Source of the DNA: Pedobacter sp. R20-19
GTDB taxonomy: Bacteria; Bacteroidota; Bacteroidia; Sphingobacteriales; Sphingobacteriaceae
Assembly: GCF_000708265.2 (NCBI RefSeq)
Contig: NZ_JCKI01000001.1
Location: forward strand, 186,001 to 250,000
Reading direction: 5' to 3'
Length of the DNA stretch: 64,000 nucleotides
Shown: piece after piece, positions 33,888 through 43,570 of the stretch
Layout: each line of letters opens with the position of its first letter
Numbering within the stretch: the first letter of the stretch is position 1
The notes under the pieces: generated by a model
Database searches by the model: none
What the model saw: the letters and a program-made list of their open reading frames with translations, nothing else
What the model was told of the DNA's origin: nothing
Translations under genes and position numbers: made by a program

Positions 33888-33969
33888 AACTTTAATGAAG
33901 TTATGGTTTGCAGCCTCACATGTATTGTGAAAGCTTTTCCAACAAGACTCGTGTTTCATCAATACGAGT

Positions 33970-34134
33970 ATGAACCAGAAAGAAACAGCAGTACAAATAA
34001 ATGCTACGCTTCATCCCAAAGCGGTACCTGTTTTTGTGTTCTATTCAAATCCAAAACAGTTGTATCATGTTACTCATCCCATTGATTGTCCTTTTGATTA
34101 TTTGTACGCTTTAAAGCCAAAAAACCCTGTTTAG
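33970..34134 (+). CDS. Small hypothetical protein, 54 residues
   Basis: An ATG at 33970 opens a 54-codon frame (MNQKETAVQINATLH, then VFVFYSNPKQLYHVTH) that ends just before a terminator-like hairpin, with the large inverted repeat directly upstream. Its residue make-up is protein-like and it has its own transcript end, so it may be a real small gene. I do not recognise a family. Confidence 0.4.
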   Translation: MNQKETAVQINATLHPKAVPVFVFYSNPKQLYHVTHPIDCPFDYLYALKPKNPV

Positions 34135-34145
34135 TTTAGAGGGCG

Positions 34146-34224
34146 AACCCTGTTCCGTTCATAATAGCTTGATTAAGGTTAGAGGTAACTTACCAGGTTT
34201 TAAACGGACAGGGTTTTGCTTTTT
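34146..34224 (+). terminator. Hairpin terminator after the 54-residue frame
   Basis: AACCCTGTTCCGTT and AACGGACAGGGTT pair with one bulge around a loop of about 45 bases, and GCTTTTTTTGC follows. Beyond it, 34225-34398 has no gene. Confidence 0.5.
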
Positions 34225-34398
34225 TTGCTCAGGCAAAGCAGTAAATGCTTAAACTATGGAGACATAACGTAGATCGTAAAGCGATTTCCGATTCTTTGCT
34301 TCGTAGGATGACAGCCTTTACAGCATAGCAAGCTTTGGCCTGCCCATCAATTGCCTGGCCTTAACGACCATTTTTTTTATCATCAGCTAACAAACAAT

Positions 34399-35052
34399 AT
34401 GCGAAAAATACACTTATTCATCGCCCGGGCATGGCCATGCCCAAAAAACCGGAAGGCATTATATATAAAAACCCTGCAGCATCCTATTAATATAGGATAT
34501 ACCCTGCTGGTCTTAATGCTTGCTTTATTTAATACCAATGTAAAAGCGCAAGTTCTTGCCAAGCCGAACACCCTGTTGATTGGTGATAAGGTACCCAACC
34601 TGATACTGGAGAAAATACTGAACCATAAAGACAGCACCGCTACCCTGGGCGCATTTAGGGGCAAGGCCCTTATTCTTGATTTTTGGGCCACCTATTGCAC
34701 CGCCTGTTTAAAGGAGTTTCCCAAAATGGATTCCTTGCAAAACCGCTATGGTAAAAACCTGCAGATCCTGTTAATCAACACCTATGAAAAGGACGATGAA
34801 GGCACCCTGCGCCGGTTTATCGATGCCCGTAAGGCAAGGGGTAGTTTCAACTTAGCGGTGGTTCAATCAGATGCCGCTTTGCGCAAAGTATTTCCGGTAA
34901 AAAGCATGCCACACTACATCTGGATCGGGGCCGATGGACGGATCAAGGCCATCACCGGGGCGGCAGCGCTAACCGGAGCCCCTATCGAACGCCTGATAGC
35001 AGGCCTTTCGCTTAACCTAAACACCAAACCCAACCGACATGAACTATTTTAA
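34399..35052 (+). CDS. TlpA-type thiol-disulfide oxidoreductase
   Basis: I chose the ATG at 34399 (217 residues), because the frame before it lacks family character. A signal peptide or anchor lies at about residues 33-52, ending VKAQV. The thioredoxin fold has LILDFWATYCTACLKEFPKMD, with the CxxC as Cys-Thr-Ala-Cys, and the cis-Pro in SMPHYIWI. It acts in the periplasm on disulfides. Its last 14 bases overlap the SusC gene, so it is co-expressed with SusC and SusD, a common Sphingobacteriaceae arrangement. From here to about 51.8 kb the DNA is visibly more GC-rich than the neighbouring island DNA. Confidence 0.88.
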   Translation: MRKIHLFIARAWPCPKNRKALYIKTLQHPINIGYTLLVLMLALFNTNVKAQVLAKPNTLLIGDKVPNLILEKILNHKDSTATLGAFRGKALILDFWATYCTACLKEFPKMDSLQNRYGKNLQILLINTYEKDDEGTLRRFIDARKARGSFNLAVVQSDAALRKVFPVKSMPHYIWIGADGRIKAITGAAALTGAPIERLIAGLSLNLNTKPNRHELF

Positions 35053-38000
35053 CGCACACCGGCTCAGGCCATACGCTTTATGCATCGGCATCAGCCTGCT
35101 ATGGCTATTGGCCAGCTTGGGTACTTCAGCGCAAACGCTCCTTAAACTCACCGGCCACGTAACCGATTTAGACGGCAAGGGCATTAATGCCACGGTGCGC
35201 AGCCCGGCTGCGGCAGTATTGGCTGCTGGTGGCCAGTTTGAAATCAATAAACCAAAGAATGGTGATACCATCCGCTTTACGGCCACGGGCTATACGGGCA
35301 TTTACCGCATTTATGCAGGTGCAAATTTTCTTTCGGTAAAAATGACCGAAGCCGTGAAGCAACTGGATGAGGTGGTGGTGCAAACCGGTTACCAAACCGT
35401 AAAGCCCAATGAAATTAACGCCGCTGTTTCGCTTATTAATGAGCAGGCCTTAAGTGCCCGGGTGGGGAGCAATATACTCGATCGGCTGATAGGGCAGAGT
35501 AGCGGCCTAATGTTGCAAACCGGCAAAAGCAATGGCAACCCGCAAAATACCACCGGCCTCACCATCAGGGGGCTGGGCACCATTAACGGCCCGCTCGATC
35601 CTTTGATTGTACTGGATGGCTTTATTTATGAAGGGGATATCAGTAACCTTAACCCCAATGATGTAGAAAGTGTATCGGTACTCAAAGATGCCGCCGCTGC
35701 TTCCATTTGGGGTGCACGGGCAGGAAACGGGGTAATCGTCATCACCAGTAAACGGGGAAAATTAAACCAGGCCATGCAGGTGGCATTTAGTGCCGGTTAT
35801 GTGGTACAGACACTACCAGAACTCAAGAAAATGAACCAGCTGGAAGCCAGCGATTACATGATGGTAGAAAGGCAATTATTTGATGCCGGATATTTTAACG
35901 ATCGCATCAACACAACGCCTTTTTATGCCTTAACGCCTGCGGTAGAAATTTTGCTGGCCATGCGCAACGGAACGCTTAACCGGCAGGCCGGTGAGAGCCA
36001 ACTAGAGACATTAGGCCGGCAGGATACCCGCCAAGCCTACCTGGATAACTTTTACACCCAGGCGCTTACCCAACAATACAATTTAAGTTTAAAGGGCGGT
36101 GGTGAAAAAAACAGCTATTTACTGAGTGCAGCTTATGACCGTACCAAAGGCGAAACCTACAACACCACCGCTAAACTGAACCTGCATTTTGCCAACGATT
36201 TTAAGATCACCAAAAACCTGGCCTTAAGTACCAATATGTATTATACCAACAGCACTGCCAACAGTGGCCGGCCGGCTTTTAACAGCCTGTCCATAGGAGG
36301 CCGTTATCCGGCCTATCTGGATTTTGCCGGTGGTGCTAAAATGGCCTACCAGTACCGGCCGGCCTATACCGATACACTGGCCGGTGGCAAACTGCTCGAT
36401 TGGGCCTATTACCCGCTGGATGATTACCGGTATAACCAGTACCAAACGAAAACACAGGAGTTCTTTGCCAGTGCCGGCCTGCGCTACCAGATTGTAGATG
36501 GCTTAAATATACAGCTGAGTTACCAGTATCAGAAACAGGATGTAACCTTAACGCAAACGGCCGATGCAGCAAGTTATGCCGCACGCAACCTGGTGAATAC
36601 CTACAGCCAGTACAATCCGGCTACAGGGCAAATCAAATACATTGTACCCAAAGGTGGCATACTAGCCACCAATACCACTGCTGTAAATTCATATACCGGA
36701 AGGGCCCAGTTAAACTACAATAAAATATTTGGCCTGCATGCAGTAAATGCCATGGCCGGGGCCGAAGCCAGATCTGCCGGCACCCAAGCAGGCAGCAACA
36801 GGCGCCTAGGCTATCAGGCCGATCCGCTATACTTTAGTGTGGTAGATGAGCTCACCTATTACCCCGAACTGCTTACTGGTACCTACAGCCAGCTGGCAGG
36901 CAGCAATACCTTAACGCAAACCGATTACCGGTTTGTGAGCCTGTATGCCAATGTGGCCTACAGCTACAGGGGACGCTATACGCTGAGCAGCAGCATCCGC
37001 CGCGATGGCTCCAATATATTCGGGGCCAATACCAATGATAAATGGAAGCCTTTATGGAGTGCAGGCCTGGGCTGGAAACTGGCTGAGGAAGGTTTTTATA
37101 ACCTGGACTGGCTGCCCGTATTCACCTTAAGCAGCACCTTTGGTTATAGCGGCAATGTTGATTTAACCAAAACGGCATTGCCCATAGCCACCTACGCCAC
37201 CAACAGCACCACCGGCCTGCCTTTTAGCCGGATCCAGGCCATCAATAATCCAGACCTTCGTTGGGAACAGCTTTCACAGCTTAACTTCAAACTGGACTTT
37301 GAACTGCAGCGGCAGTACCTTACTGGTTCATTTTCATGGTACGTTAAAAAAGGCACCGATTTGTATGGAAACGCCCCCTACGATTATACCACATGGGGTG
37401 CTAGAAGCGAATTGGTGCGGAACATTGCAGGGATGAAAGGTTATGGTTTTGATTTAGACATACACAGCAAAAACCTAAATGCCGGGCAATTCTCCTGGAA
37501 CACGGATTTGTACCTGAGCTATAACCAGAGCAAAACCACCAAATATTATAGCGCAACTGGCACTGGCTTATACGGTATCCTATCCGGGGGCACCTATATT
37601 ACCCCGATTGAAGGCTATCCCCTGTATTCAATAGCCGCTTATCGATGGGGTGGGCTAGATGCCAGTGGTAACTCACAAGGCTATTTAAACGGAGCCTTAA
37701 GTACGGATTATGCAGCCATAGCTGCAGAGGCTGCAGCAAGTGGTGCCAACCTGGAATACAAAGGCTCGGCAAGTCCTACCTATTTTGGTTCTTTAATCAA
37801 TACGTTTAGGTGGAAGAGCCTGAGCCTATCTGTAAACCTGAACTATAAACTGGGTTACCAAGTACGCAAACCGTCACTGGCCTATAGCCAGCTCATTAGC
37901 AATGGCACTGGGAACAGGGAGTTTGCACAACGTTGGCAAAAGCCAGGTGATGAACTGCTCACCAATGTACCTGCTTTTATTTATCCTGCCAGCAGTGCCC

Positions 38001-38251
38001 GTGATGCCTTTTATGCCGGATCAACAGTGAACATCATGCCCGGCGATCATATCCGGCTGGATTATGTCCGCCTGGCGTATAATGTAAATACGACCCTGTG
38101 GAAATTCCCTTTTAGAAACCTAGAAATCTATTCAGGCTTACAAAATGCAGGTATTTTATGGAAAGCCAACCGATATGGTTATGATCCTGATTATACTAAT
38201 GTAGTGCCCCCGGCCCGACAGTTCATTTTTGGATTCAGGGCTGCATTTTAA
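35039..38251 (+). CDS. SusC/RagA-type TonB-linked outer-membrane transporter
   Basis: The 1070-residue protein has a signal peptide ending GTSAQ (about residue 32), a short carboxypeptidase-like domain (to about 110), and a TonB-box-like VKQLDEVVVQTGYQ. The plug contains GLTIRGLGTINGPLDPLIV, VLDGFIYEGD and DVESVSVLKDAAAASIWGARAGNGVIVI, the SusC signature. A large barrel ends in aromatic-ended strands (FIFGFRAAF). It imports a ligand with its SusD partner. The N-terminal domain is shorter than in most SusC proteins and has no STN domain. Substrate unknown; no glycoside hydrolase lies nearby, so a peptide, siderophore or protein ligand is as likely as a glycan. Confidence 0.93.
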   Translation: MNYFNAHRLRPYALCIGISLLWLLASLGTSAQTLLKLTGHVTDLDGKGINATVRSPAAAVLAAGGQFEINKPKNGDTIRFTATGYTGIYRIYAGANFLSVKMTEAVKQLDEVVVQTGYQTVKPNEINAAVSLINEQALSARVGSNILDRLIGQSSGLMLQTGKSNGNPQNTTGLTIRGLGTINGPLDPLIVLDGFIYEGDISNLNPNDVESVSVLKDAAAASIWGARAGNGVIVITSKRGKLNQAMQVAFSAGYVVQTLPELKKMNQLEASDYMMVERQLFDAGYFNDRINTTPFYALTPAVEILLAMRNGTLNRQAGESQLETLGRQDTRQAYLDNFYTQALTQQYNLSLKGGGEKNSYLLSAAYDRTKGETYNTTAKLNLHFANDFKITKNLALSTNMYYTNSTANSGRPAFNSLSIGGRYPAYLDFAGGAKMAYQYRPAYTDTLAGGKLLDWAYYPLDDYRYNQYQTKTQEFFASAGLRYQIVDGLNIQLSYQYQKQDVTLTQTADAASYAARNLVNTYSQYNPATGQIKYIVPKGGILATNTTAVNSYTGRAQLNYNKIFGLHAVNAMAGAEARSAGTQAGSNRRLGYQADPLYFSVVDELTYYPELLTGTYSQLAGSNTLTQTDYRFVSLYANVAYSYRGRYTLSSSIRRDGSNIFGANTNDKWKPLWSAGLGWKLAEEGFYNLDWLPVFTLSSTFGYSGNVDLTKTALPIATYATNSTTGLPFSRIQAINNPDLRWEQLSQLNFKLDFELQRQYLTGSFSWYVKKGTDLYGNAPYDYTTWGARSELVRNIAGMKGYGFDLDIHSKNLNAGQFSWNTDLYLSYNQSKTTKYYSATGTGLYGILSGGTYITPIEGYPLYSIAAYRWGGLDASGNSQGYLNGALSTDYAAIAAEAAASGANLEYKGSASPTYFGSLINTFRWKSLSLSVNLNYKLGYQVRKPSLAYSQLISNGTGNREFAQRWQKPGDELLTNVPAFIYPASSARDAFYAGSTVNIMPGDHIRLDYVRLAYNVNTTLWKFPFRNLEIYSGLQNAGILWKANRYGYDPDYTNVVPPARQFIFGFRAAF

Positions 38252-38296
38252 CCGCAAACATTTCTTTAATACATGATTAATCTATTGAACTGCAAG

Positions 38297-39667
38297 ATGA
38301 AAAAGATATACAAATTAATATTACTAACGAGTTTATATGGCACTACCGCCATATTGGGTTGCAAAAAATACCTCGAAGTAAAATCTGATGCCCGGCTGGT
38401 GGTACCGACCTCCATTAGTGACGCCCAGGGCCTGATGGATGATGCGGCAAATATGAACTTGCGTACCTCACCCTCTTATGGTGAGGCCACTGCTGATGAC
38501 ATCTTTTTACCGCCGACCAGCTACCAGGCAGTTGGCAACACCGCACAGGACGTGTACACCTGGAAACCTACGCCCTACCAGTTCGTTAACGACTGGAGCC
38601 TGGGCTATCTGGCCATTTATAACAGCAACCTATGCCTGGAAATACTGGATAAGGTAACGCGCCTGAGCAACAATGCCGGGGAATGGGATAATGCTGCTGG
38701 GAGTGCGCATTTTTACAGAGCCTATTACTTGCTGATGTTGACAGGCCAGTACGGCTTGGCTTATGATGAAAACACGGCTTCTAATGATTTAGGGGTATCA
38801 CTTCGTTTACAAACCAATTTCAATATTCCTTCTAACAGAGCAACGGTGGCTGAATGTTATCAGCAGGTGATTGATGATGCCCAAAAGGCCTTTCAGCTAC
38901 TACCTAACTATGCCGCGCACCAGATGCGGCCATCAAAAATGGCAGCTGCTGCACTCTTGGCCAGGTGTTACCTGTATATGCACAACTATGAAACAGCCTT
39001 AAAATATGCACGGGAGGCGCTTGCGCTCAATAGCCAACTCATCAATTATAATGGCGATGCCGATCTAATTTCTTTAAGTAGTACTACACCTTTTAGGAAA
39101 TTTAATAAAGAAACCATTTGGTATGCAGAGTTGTCTGGCGGCTTTGGGGTACATGCCCTGTTGCGCGCAAGAATTGACAGCAACCTGTATGCCAGCTACG
39201 CCGCGAATGATTTGCGTAAAACTGCCTATTTCAGGGCAGCCGCACCCTACCAGCAGTTTAAGGGCAATTATACCGCAAATATTAATGTTAACTTTTCTGG
39301 TTTTGCCACCGATGAACTATACCTGATCAGTGCAGAATGCAAGGCCTGGTTAAATGATGTTGACGGTGGGATGGCCGACCTGAACACCCTATTGAAAACC
39401 CGTTTCAAAAATACTGCTACTTATGTGCCCTTAACGGCAGCCAACCGGGCAGAAGCATTAACAAAAATCAGAACGGAAAGAAGAAAAGAGCTGGTATTGC
39501 GGGGCCTGCGTTTTTACGATATCAAACGCTACAACAAGGAAGGTGCAAATATTAATTTAACCCGGGTAGCAGCAGGCCAGACCTATACCCTTAAAGCCAA
39601 TTCAGGTTATTATGCCCTTCCGTTGCCCACTGATATTATACAGCTTACGGGAATGGCGCAAAACTAA
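38297..39667 (+). CDS. SusD/RagB-family lipoprotein
   Basis: I chose the ATG at 38297, the start nearest the lipoprotein signal. The lipobox TAILGC gives a mature surface lipoprotein that binds ligand over the SusC barrel. The family shows in the N-terminal KYLEVKSDARLVVPTSISDAQ, the TPR-like helices and the C-terminal block RTERRKELVLRGLRFYDIKRYN. The mature protein of about 435 residues is of usual length. The gene ends in a strong terminator at 39676. Ligand unknown. Confidence 0.92.
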   Translation: MKKIYKLILLTSLYGTTAILGCKKYLEVKSDARLVVPTSISDAQGLMDDAANMNLRTSPSYGEATADDIFLPPTSYQAVGNTAQDVYTWKPTPYQFVNDWSLGYLAIYNSNLCLEILDKVTRLSNNAGEWDNAAGSAHFYRAYYLLMLTGQYGLAYDENTASNDLGVSLRLQTNFNIPSNRATVAECYQQVIDDAQKAFQLLPNYAAHQMRPSKMAAAALLARCYLYMHNYETALKYAREALALNSQLINYNGDADLISLSSTTPFRKFNKETIWYAELSGGFGVHALLRARIDSNLYASYAANDLRKTAYFRAAAPYQQFKGNYTANINVNFSGFATDELYLISAECKAWLNDVDGGMADLNTLLKTRFKNTATYVPLTAANRAEALTKIRTERRKELVLRGLRFYDIKRYNKEGANINLTRVAAGQTYTLKANSGYYALPLPTDIIQLTGMAQN

Positions 39668-39675
39668 AGCAAAAA

Positions 39676-39708
39676 GGGCAGCCGGAATTTCCAGGCTGCC
39701 CTTTTTTT
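39676..39708 (+). terminator. Rho-independent terminator after SusD
   Basis: GGGCAGCC (39676-39683) pairs with GGCTGCCC (39694-39701) and seven T follow. It ends the TlpA-SusC-SusD transcript. Confidence 0.9.
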
Positions 39709-39726
39709 AAAACCAGTGTGAACTTA

Positions 39727-40107
39727 TTATTCAATACTGCGGTTCTGGATTTCCATACCTGCATCTGCACTGCCCGCCACGTAGGCATTACTTGAGTTAA
39801 ATGCGGCAGCGCTAATGTTCAGGCTTGATTTTAGCGTAGGCGTGCTTCCCGGGTTAACATAGGTTTCATCAACGGTAATTAAACAGGCTTGCTGAGGGTT
39901 CTCATCACAGCCTGCCGCTGATGGATCATACAACCATTTGCTTTCATCCTCTACATTGGCTTTACTGTGGTTGGTATCATTATACCTGAACGTGTACTGC
40001 ACCCTTTTTGAATGGGTAGCTTTAAAGGCTGAACCGGTAAATACCAGGGCGATTCCAAAAGCAGCGGCAAGGATGCCTGTGCTTAATTTTTTAAATGTTG
40101 TTTTCAT
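39727..40107 (-). CDS. Secreted DUF6520-like protein
   Basis: The 126-residue precursor starts MKTTFKKLSTGILAAAFGIALVFTGSAF, a signal peptide, and continues with a small, Asn/Ser/Thr-rich domain with two Cys (CDENPQQAC) that probably form a disulfide. Size, signal and pattern match DUF6520 proteins, which lie near MauE- and TlpA-type genes in Bacteroidota. It is oriented with the MauE-like gene, 78 bp away. The function of the family is unknown. Confidence 0.65.
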   Translation of the reverse strand: MKTTFKKLSTGILAAAFGIALVFTGSAFKATHSKRVQYTFRYNDTNHSKANVEDESKWLYDPSAAGCDENPQQACLITVDETYVNPGSTPTLKSSLNISAAAFNSSNAYVAGSADAGMEIQNRSIE

Positions 40108-40185
40108 GATTTAGGAATGCTTTATTGCATTTGAAAAAGCAAACGAAAAAGTTGATTTAAGATTGAGGGTTAACCCCTCGTTTGT

Positions 40186-40647
40186 TTAAGTGATAAGTTG
40201 ATTGATGCTTGCTGTTGACCTCCTTTCTTGATGATATTTATAATAGAAACAAAAACCGTTTAAGGCAATAAGGCCAAGGTTAAACCAGAGGTGGTTTTTC
40301 CAACTCATTTTAGAAATGAAACCCCCGCAGCTGCATGGTGTATGTGGAAAATAATGCCCGAGTACCAGCAGGACATACACAGTGAAGGCCAGCAGCAACA
40401 ACAGTGAAAGAGATAAACCAGCCATTTGCTTATTCAAGATCAGAAGCAATGCAACCAACCCTTCCAATAGGGGAAGTAAATAGGTAAGCAAAGAGATGAA
40501 GCCTGGAGAAAAAGGCTGCTCATTCATCTGATTATGATAATGGGCCAAATCGGCCACCTTAACGATGAAGGCATAAGACCAGAGTGCAATAAGGAGGTGT
40601 ATACCTATGGCATTAACAATATGATATATATCCGGTTTCCTGTTCAT
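40186..40647 (-). CDS. MauE/DoxX-like integral membrane protein
   Basis: This 153-residue protein has four hydrophobic helices (about 10-30, 48-68, 72-95 and 122-140) and the loop FPHTPCSCGGFISKMSWKNHLWFN. The PCSCGG-type Cys pair and SKMSWKNHLWFN are shared by MauE-like proteins, which work in periplasmic disulfide or maturation chemistry. It is encoded near a TlpA-type oxidoreductase and a DUF6520-like secreted protein, and the three may form one redox-related module. Biochemistry is inferred. Confidence 0.75.
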   Translation of the reverse strand: MNRKPDIYHIVNAIGIHLLIALWSYAFIVKVADLAHYHNQMNEQPFSPGFISLLTYLLPLLEGLVALLLILNKQMAGLSLSLLLLLAFTVYVLLVLGHYFPHTPCSCGGFISKMSWKNHLWFNLGLIALNGFCFYYKYHQERRSTASINQLIT

Positions 40648-40864
40648 AACGTTTTAATTGAATAGCACAAGTTAGGATGACCAGCTGGGTGAATGATGGT
40701 CAATTAAGCACCATAATATTATGAATCGGCACTACATATGGTCTTTTTTGCATACGCTTGCTGATCGCTGGCGATTGTATTGGAAAAGATATTAAAACTT
40801 TAACAGGCTAAAGTAAACAGGAAATGGTAACAGGTTCAGGTTAAGCTACGATCAATCATAGCCT

Positions 40865-41437
40865 TTATCCATAGCGCAGATGCTTGATGGTACTGATACT
40901 CATACCTAGAAATGAAGCAATGTGTTTAAGGCTGGCATGCAATAACAACTGGCTGTGATGCTCCAGCAAAAATTGGTATCGAACAGCCGTTTCCTGGTGT
41001 TGCAGCAAATCAAGGTACTGGCTCAATCTGGTATTGGTATTTTCTAAGACGGCCTGGTTAATAAAATGATATTCAGGAAAAAGCTCATGCAAATATTTAA
41101 CATGTACGTATGAAAGGCAAATGACAGTGGAACGCTGGATGAGGGAGATACTGGTTTGGGAAGGTAACCGGCCACAAAAACCGGAAAAGGGCATAATCAA
41201 TTCATTGCGCCAATACCATAAGGTGACGTCATCATGGTTTGTATCATCATAACGATGCACGCGGGCGGTACCATTAACAATGAACCACAGTGCTTTGGGT
41301 ATTTCGCCCTCACTAAGCAACACATGGTTTTTCGGAAAGGTTTTTTCAATAATACTGGCTTGTAAATATTCTTCAAGCGCTTTTGATACTGGATAGAAAC
41401 TATCAAGGTAATCCTTTAATTTTTTAAAGTTACACAT
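40865..41437 (-). CDS. Crp/Fnr-family transcriptional regulator
   Basis: The 190-residue protein has a cyclic-nucleotide-binding fold: KNHVLLSEGEIPKALWFIVNGTARV, about residues 36-60, then a beta-roll and dimer helix. A C-terminal winged helix begins SLKHIASFLGMSISTIKHLR. The phosphate-binding cassette residues of true Crp are not obvious, so the ligand is unclear. It is divergent from nothing and read toward the MauE-like gene, 217 bp away, so it may control that set. No Fnr Cys cluster is seen. Confidence 0.85.
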   Translation of the reverse strand: MCNFKKLKDYLDSFYPVSKALEEYLQASIIEKTFPKNHVLLSEGEIPKALWFIVNGTARVHRYDDTNHDDVTLWYWRNELIMPFSGFCGRLPSQTSISLIQRSTVICLSYVHVKYLHELFPEYHFINQAVLENTNTRLSQYLDLLQHQETAVRYQFLLEHHSQLLLHASLKHIASFLGMSISTIKHLRYG

Positions 41438-41547
41438 AGGCTTCAGTTAACCGGTAATAAACACATGGGATGTGAACGGAAAGAAGGATGATCAGGGGTG
41501 ATTTACCACAATTGATGTCGGTCAAATGATTGTGGCGGTTAAAAGCA

Positions 41548-41943
41548 TTATTCGTACATAATCTTGTAGACTAAACGTTCCTCTTCAAGATAAGCACCAC
41601 TGGCTGTAGCGCTCACCTTTTTCTCTTTATGTACCACAACTACTTTATCCTGCGCTTCAGCAGTATTTGCTGAATGTTTGCCGCTGGGGGTCTTAATGAA
41701 AGAGACAGGTAACCGTTTGCCAACAAACCTGCTTAGTTCAGCCGCGGCTGCGGTAATAAACAGATCACTAATTTTGTTCAGATAATCAAGCTGGCTGTTC
41801 TGAAGCTCGAAATTTGAACCCACCCACAATTTAAAATTGGCTACTATTAATCCTGCATGTTGCTGAAGTTGTTGGTCTGGCAGTGCATAAATTTCTTTTA
41901 GCAGACCCTGAAGCCCATCGGCATCTAGTTTGAATTTCCTCAT
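41548..41943 (-). CDS. Hypothetical protein, 131 residues
   Basis: A 131-residue frame with a helical N-terminal half (GLQGLLKEIYALPDQQLQQHAG) and a charged C-terminal tail. It has no signal peptide, transmembrane helix or recognised motif. It lies alone on the minus strand between the Crp-type and LytTR genes, in the GC-richer part of the island. Codon use looks native to that part. No family known to me. Confidence 0.6.
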   Translation of the reverse strand: MRKFKLDADGLQGLLKEIYALPDQQLQQHAGLIVANFKLWVGSNFELQNSQLDYLNKISDLFITAAAAELSRFVGKRLPVSFIKTPSGKHSANTAEAQDKVVVVHKEKKVSATASGAYLEEERLVYKIMYE

Positions 41944-42220
41944 AGATAAAGTTTTTAATACGCAACATTGCGATAACCAAACTTATTCAATCTAAAGCCA
42001 AAAAAAATCTATTAATCCAGCCGCGGTTAACAAATAGCCCAATTATCTAATCAAAAGGTGCTGATAGTAATTTAAACTGCCAGAAAACAGTAAATATCCG
42101 CCCGAATATTTTGTGTGGATGTATGACTACAAAAAACTAATCATAAAGGAATATCCTTGTATTTTTTTTAATAAAATTTTTTTTATATATTCTCATTTCA
42201 AACAATATATTTCCTTTTTT

Positions 42221-43090
42221 ATGCCTCTACTTTCGGATCAAAAAATACATTACCCGTCTTTTTACGGCAGGTTTATTTTAGCGGCATTGGTATCAGTTTA
42301 TATTGTAGTAGAAGGACAGGTAAGATCAGTTAACGAATTAGTTTATGACCCAAATGTTTACATCACTCTTATATTCAGTGTAGCCATTGCACTTGCATTG
42401 ATTAATTACATCCATCAGGTTTCTCTACTGTTAGATAGATGGTATCCATGGGCATCCTATTTTAATAAGCGCCTGGCATTTCAGCTATTGTTTTGTGCCT
42501 TGATCCCCATATATTTTGACTTGGTTTTAATCAAATTCTTTTTCTGGCTTTTTATGCAGGATTTTAAAAAGAGTGCATATCTGACTTCAGAATTTCCCCT
42601 CGCCAAAATGCTGATTTACCTGATGAATATCTGGTATATGAAAATTAAAATAGGCTATACAGATAATCAGCAAACCTCGGAAATTACCAGGAAGGGTAAT
42701 GACTCCCGTCTGAATGAAACAATAGAACATGACCGAGCTCAGGTATTTGAAGGGGTGTTAGGGAAAAAGAAGCGTGTTTTCCATGTGAAGGAACTAAATT
42801 ACTTTAAACGGGAAGCGGGTACAGGCAAAGCTTCACTAACAGATGGAACTACATGGTTTATCGACTTCAATACAAGAGAAATAGAAAACCTGCTGGATCC
42901 GGATCAGTTTATCAAAATAAACAGGAATGTAATCCTTTCTTTTAATCTGATTGATAGTTATACAAGCGATTGTAAAAAAGGAGAAGTTATTCTTAAGCCA
43001 GATGTTGCTTTTGATGGCGACAAAAGTATTACCAGAGATCAATTTCAGGAATTTAAAATAGCTTTCAAAAAGTTTGTCGAAAGGCAATAG
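42221..43090 (+). CDS. Membrane-bound LytTR-domain regulator
   Basis: I chose the ATG at 42221 (289 residues); the longer frame from 42113 begins in an AT-rich leader. About four transmembrane helices occupy residues 15-140. The C-terminal LytTR DNA-binding domain (about 190-289) shows RVFHVKELNYFKREAG, WFIDFNTREIENLLD, DQFIKINRNVILSFNLI and GEVILKP. There is no receiver domain, so a membrane sensor acts directly. Five phased repeats at 43597-43670 lie 0.5 kb downstream and look like LytTR-type sites. Confidence 0.85.
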   Translation: MPLLSDQKIHYPSFYGRFILAALVSVYIVVEGQVRSVNELVYDPNVYITLIFSVAIALALINYIHQVSLLLDRWYPWASYFNKRLAFQLLFCALIPIYFDLVLIKFFFWLFMQDFKKSAYLTSEFPLAKMLIYLMNIWYMKIKIGYTDNQQTSEITRKGNDSRLNETIEHDRAQVFEGVLGKKKRVFHVKELNYFKREAGTGKASLTDGTTWFIDFNTREIENLLDPDQFIKINRNVILSFNLIDSYTSDCKKGEVILKPDVAFDGDKSITRDQFQEFKIAFKKFVERQ

Positions 43091-43294
43091 TTTTTCGTCC
43101 GGGTGTGGAAAAACGATTGTTTGTTGAAAACACCTGATATACAAAAGTACTTTTTAAACCAAGTTTTTTTATAAATTTAGATGTCGGTCAAAATACCCTT
43201 TCAACATTTTTTAAAGTGCATTCAGAATCTGTGAAGCATTAAATAGCTTCTATCCCCACTGTGCTGAATGCCTTCATACCTGAATATTGTGTAT

Positions 43295-43570
43295 ATGAAA
43301 AAGATCGATACTTTGATTAAAATCCTTTATAACATTTATCTGCTGTTAAAAGAAAACCCTGCCTTAATTACGCCGCTACACCCTGGCATGAAAGACGAAC
43401 AATTGACGCGCCAGGAAGTAAAAGATTACCTCAAAATTAGTGAAAGCACCTATAAACGCAAAGTAAAAGACGGCACTTTGAAACCCACCAAAATGCCTGG
43501 TGGTGATCGTTTTTATAAAAGTGAATTGCTTGCTGCTTTTGAAGAAAGCCATCGCCGTGGCCGCACCTGA
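43295..43570 (+). CDS. Helix-turn-helix (excisionase/MerR-like) protein
   Basis: I chose the ATG at 43295 (91 residues). The C-terminal half is a helix-turn-helix: LTRQEVKDYLKISESTYKRKV, then GTLKPTKMPGGDRFYKSEL, the layout of excisionase/HTH_17-type DNA-binding proteins with the beta-hairpin wing. The N-terminus is a helical extension (DTLIKILYNIYLLLKEN). It could be an Xis-type directionality factor for the island or a regulator of the next genes, whose leader holds phased repeats. It lies 13 kb from the integrase, unusual for a true Xis. Confidence 0.8.
   Translation: MKKIDTLIKILYNIYLLLKENPALITPLHPGMKDEQLTRQEVKDYLKISESTYKRKVKDGTLKPTKMPGGDRFYKSELLAAFEESHRRGRT

Noticed and set aside
33903..34085. 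A 60-residue protein on the plus strand
   Set aside because: It overlaps the 54-residue frame at 33970 in another phase and has Cys-rich, non-protein-like composition.
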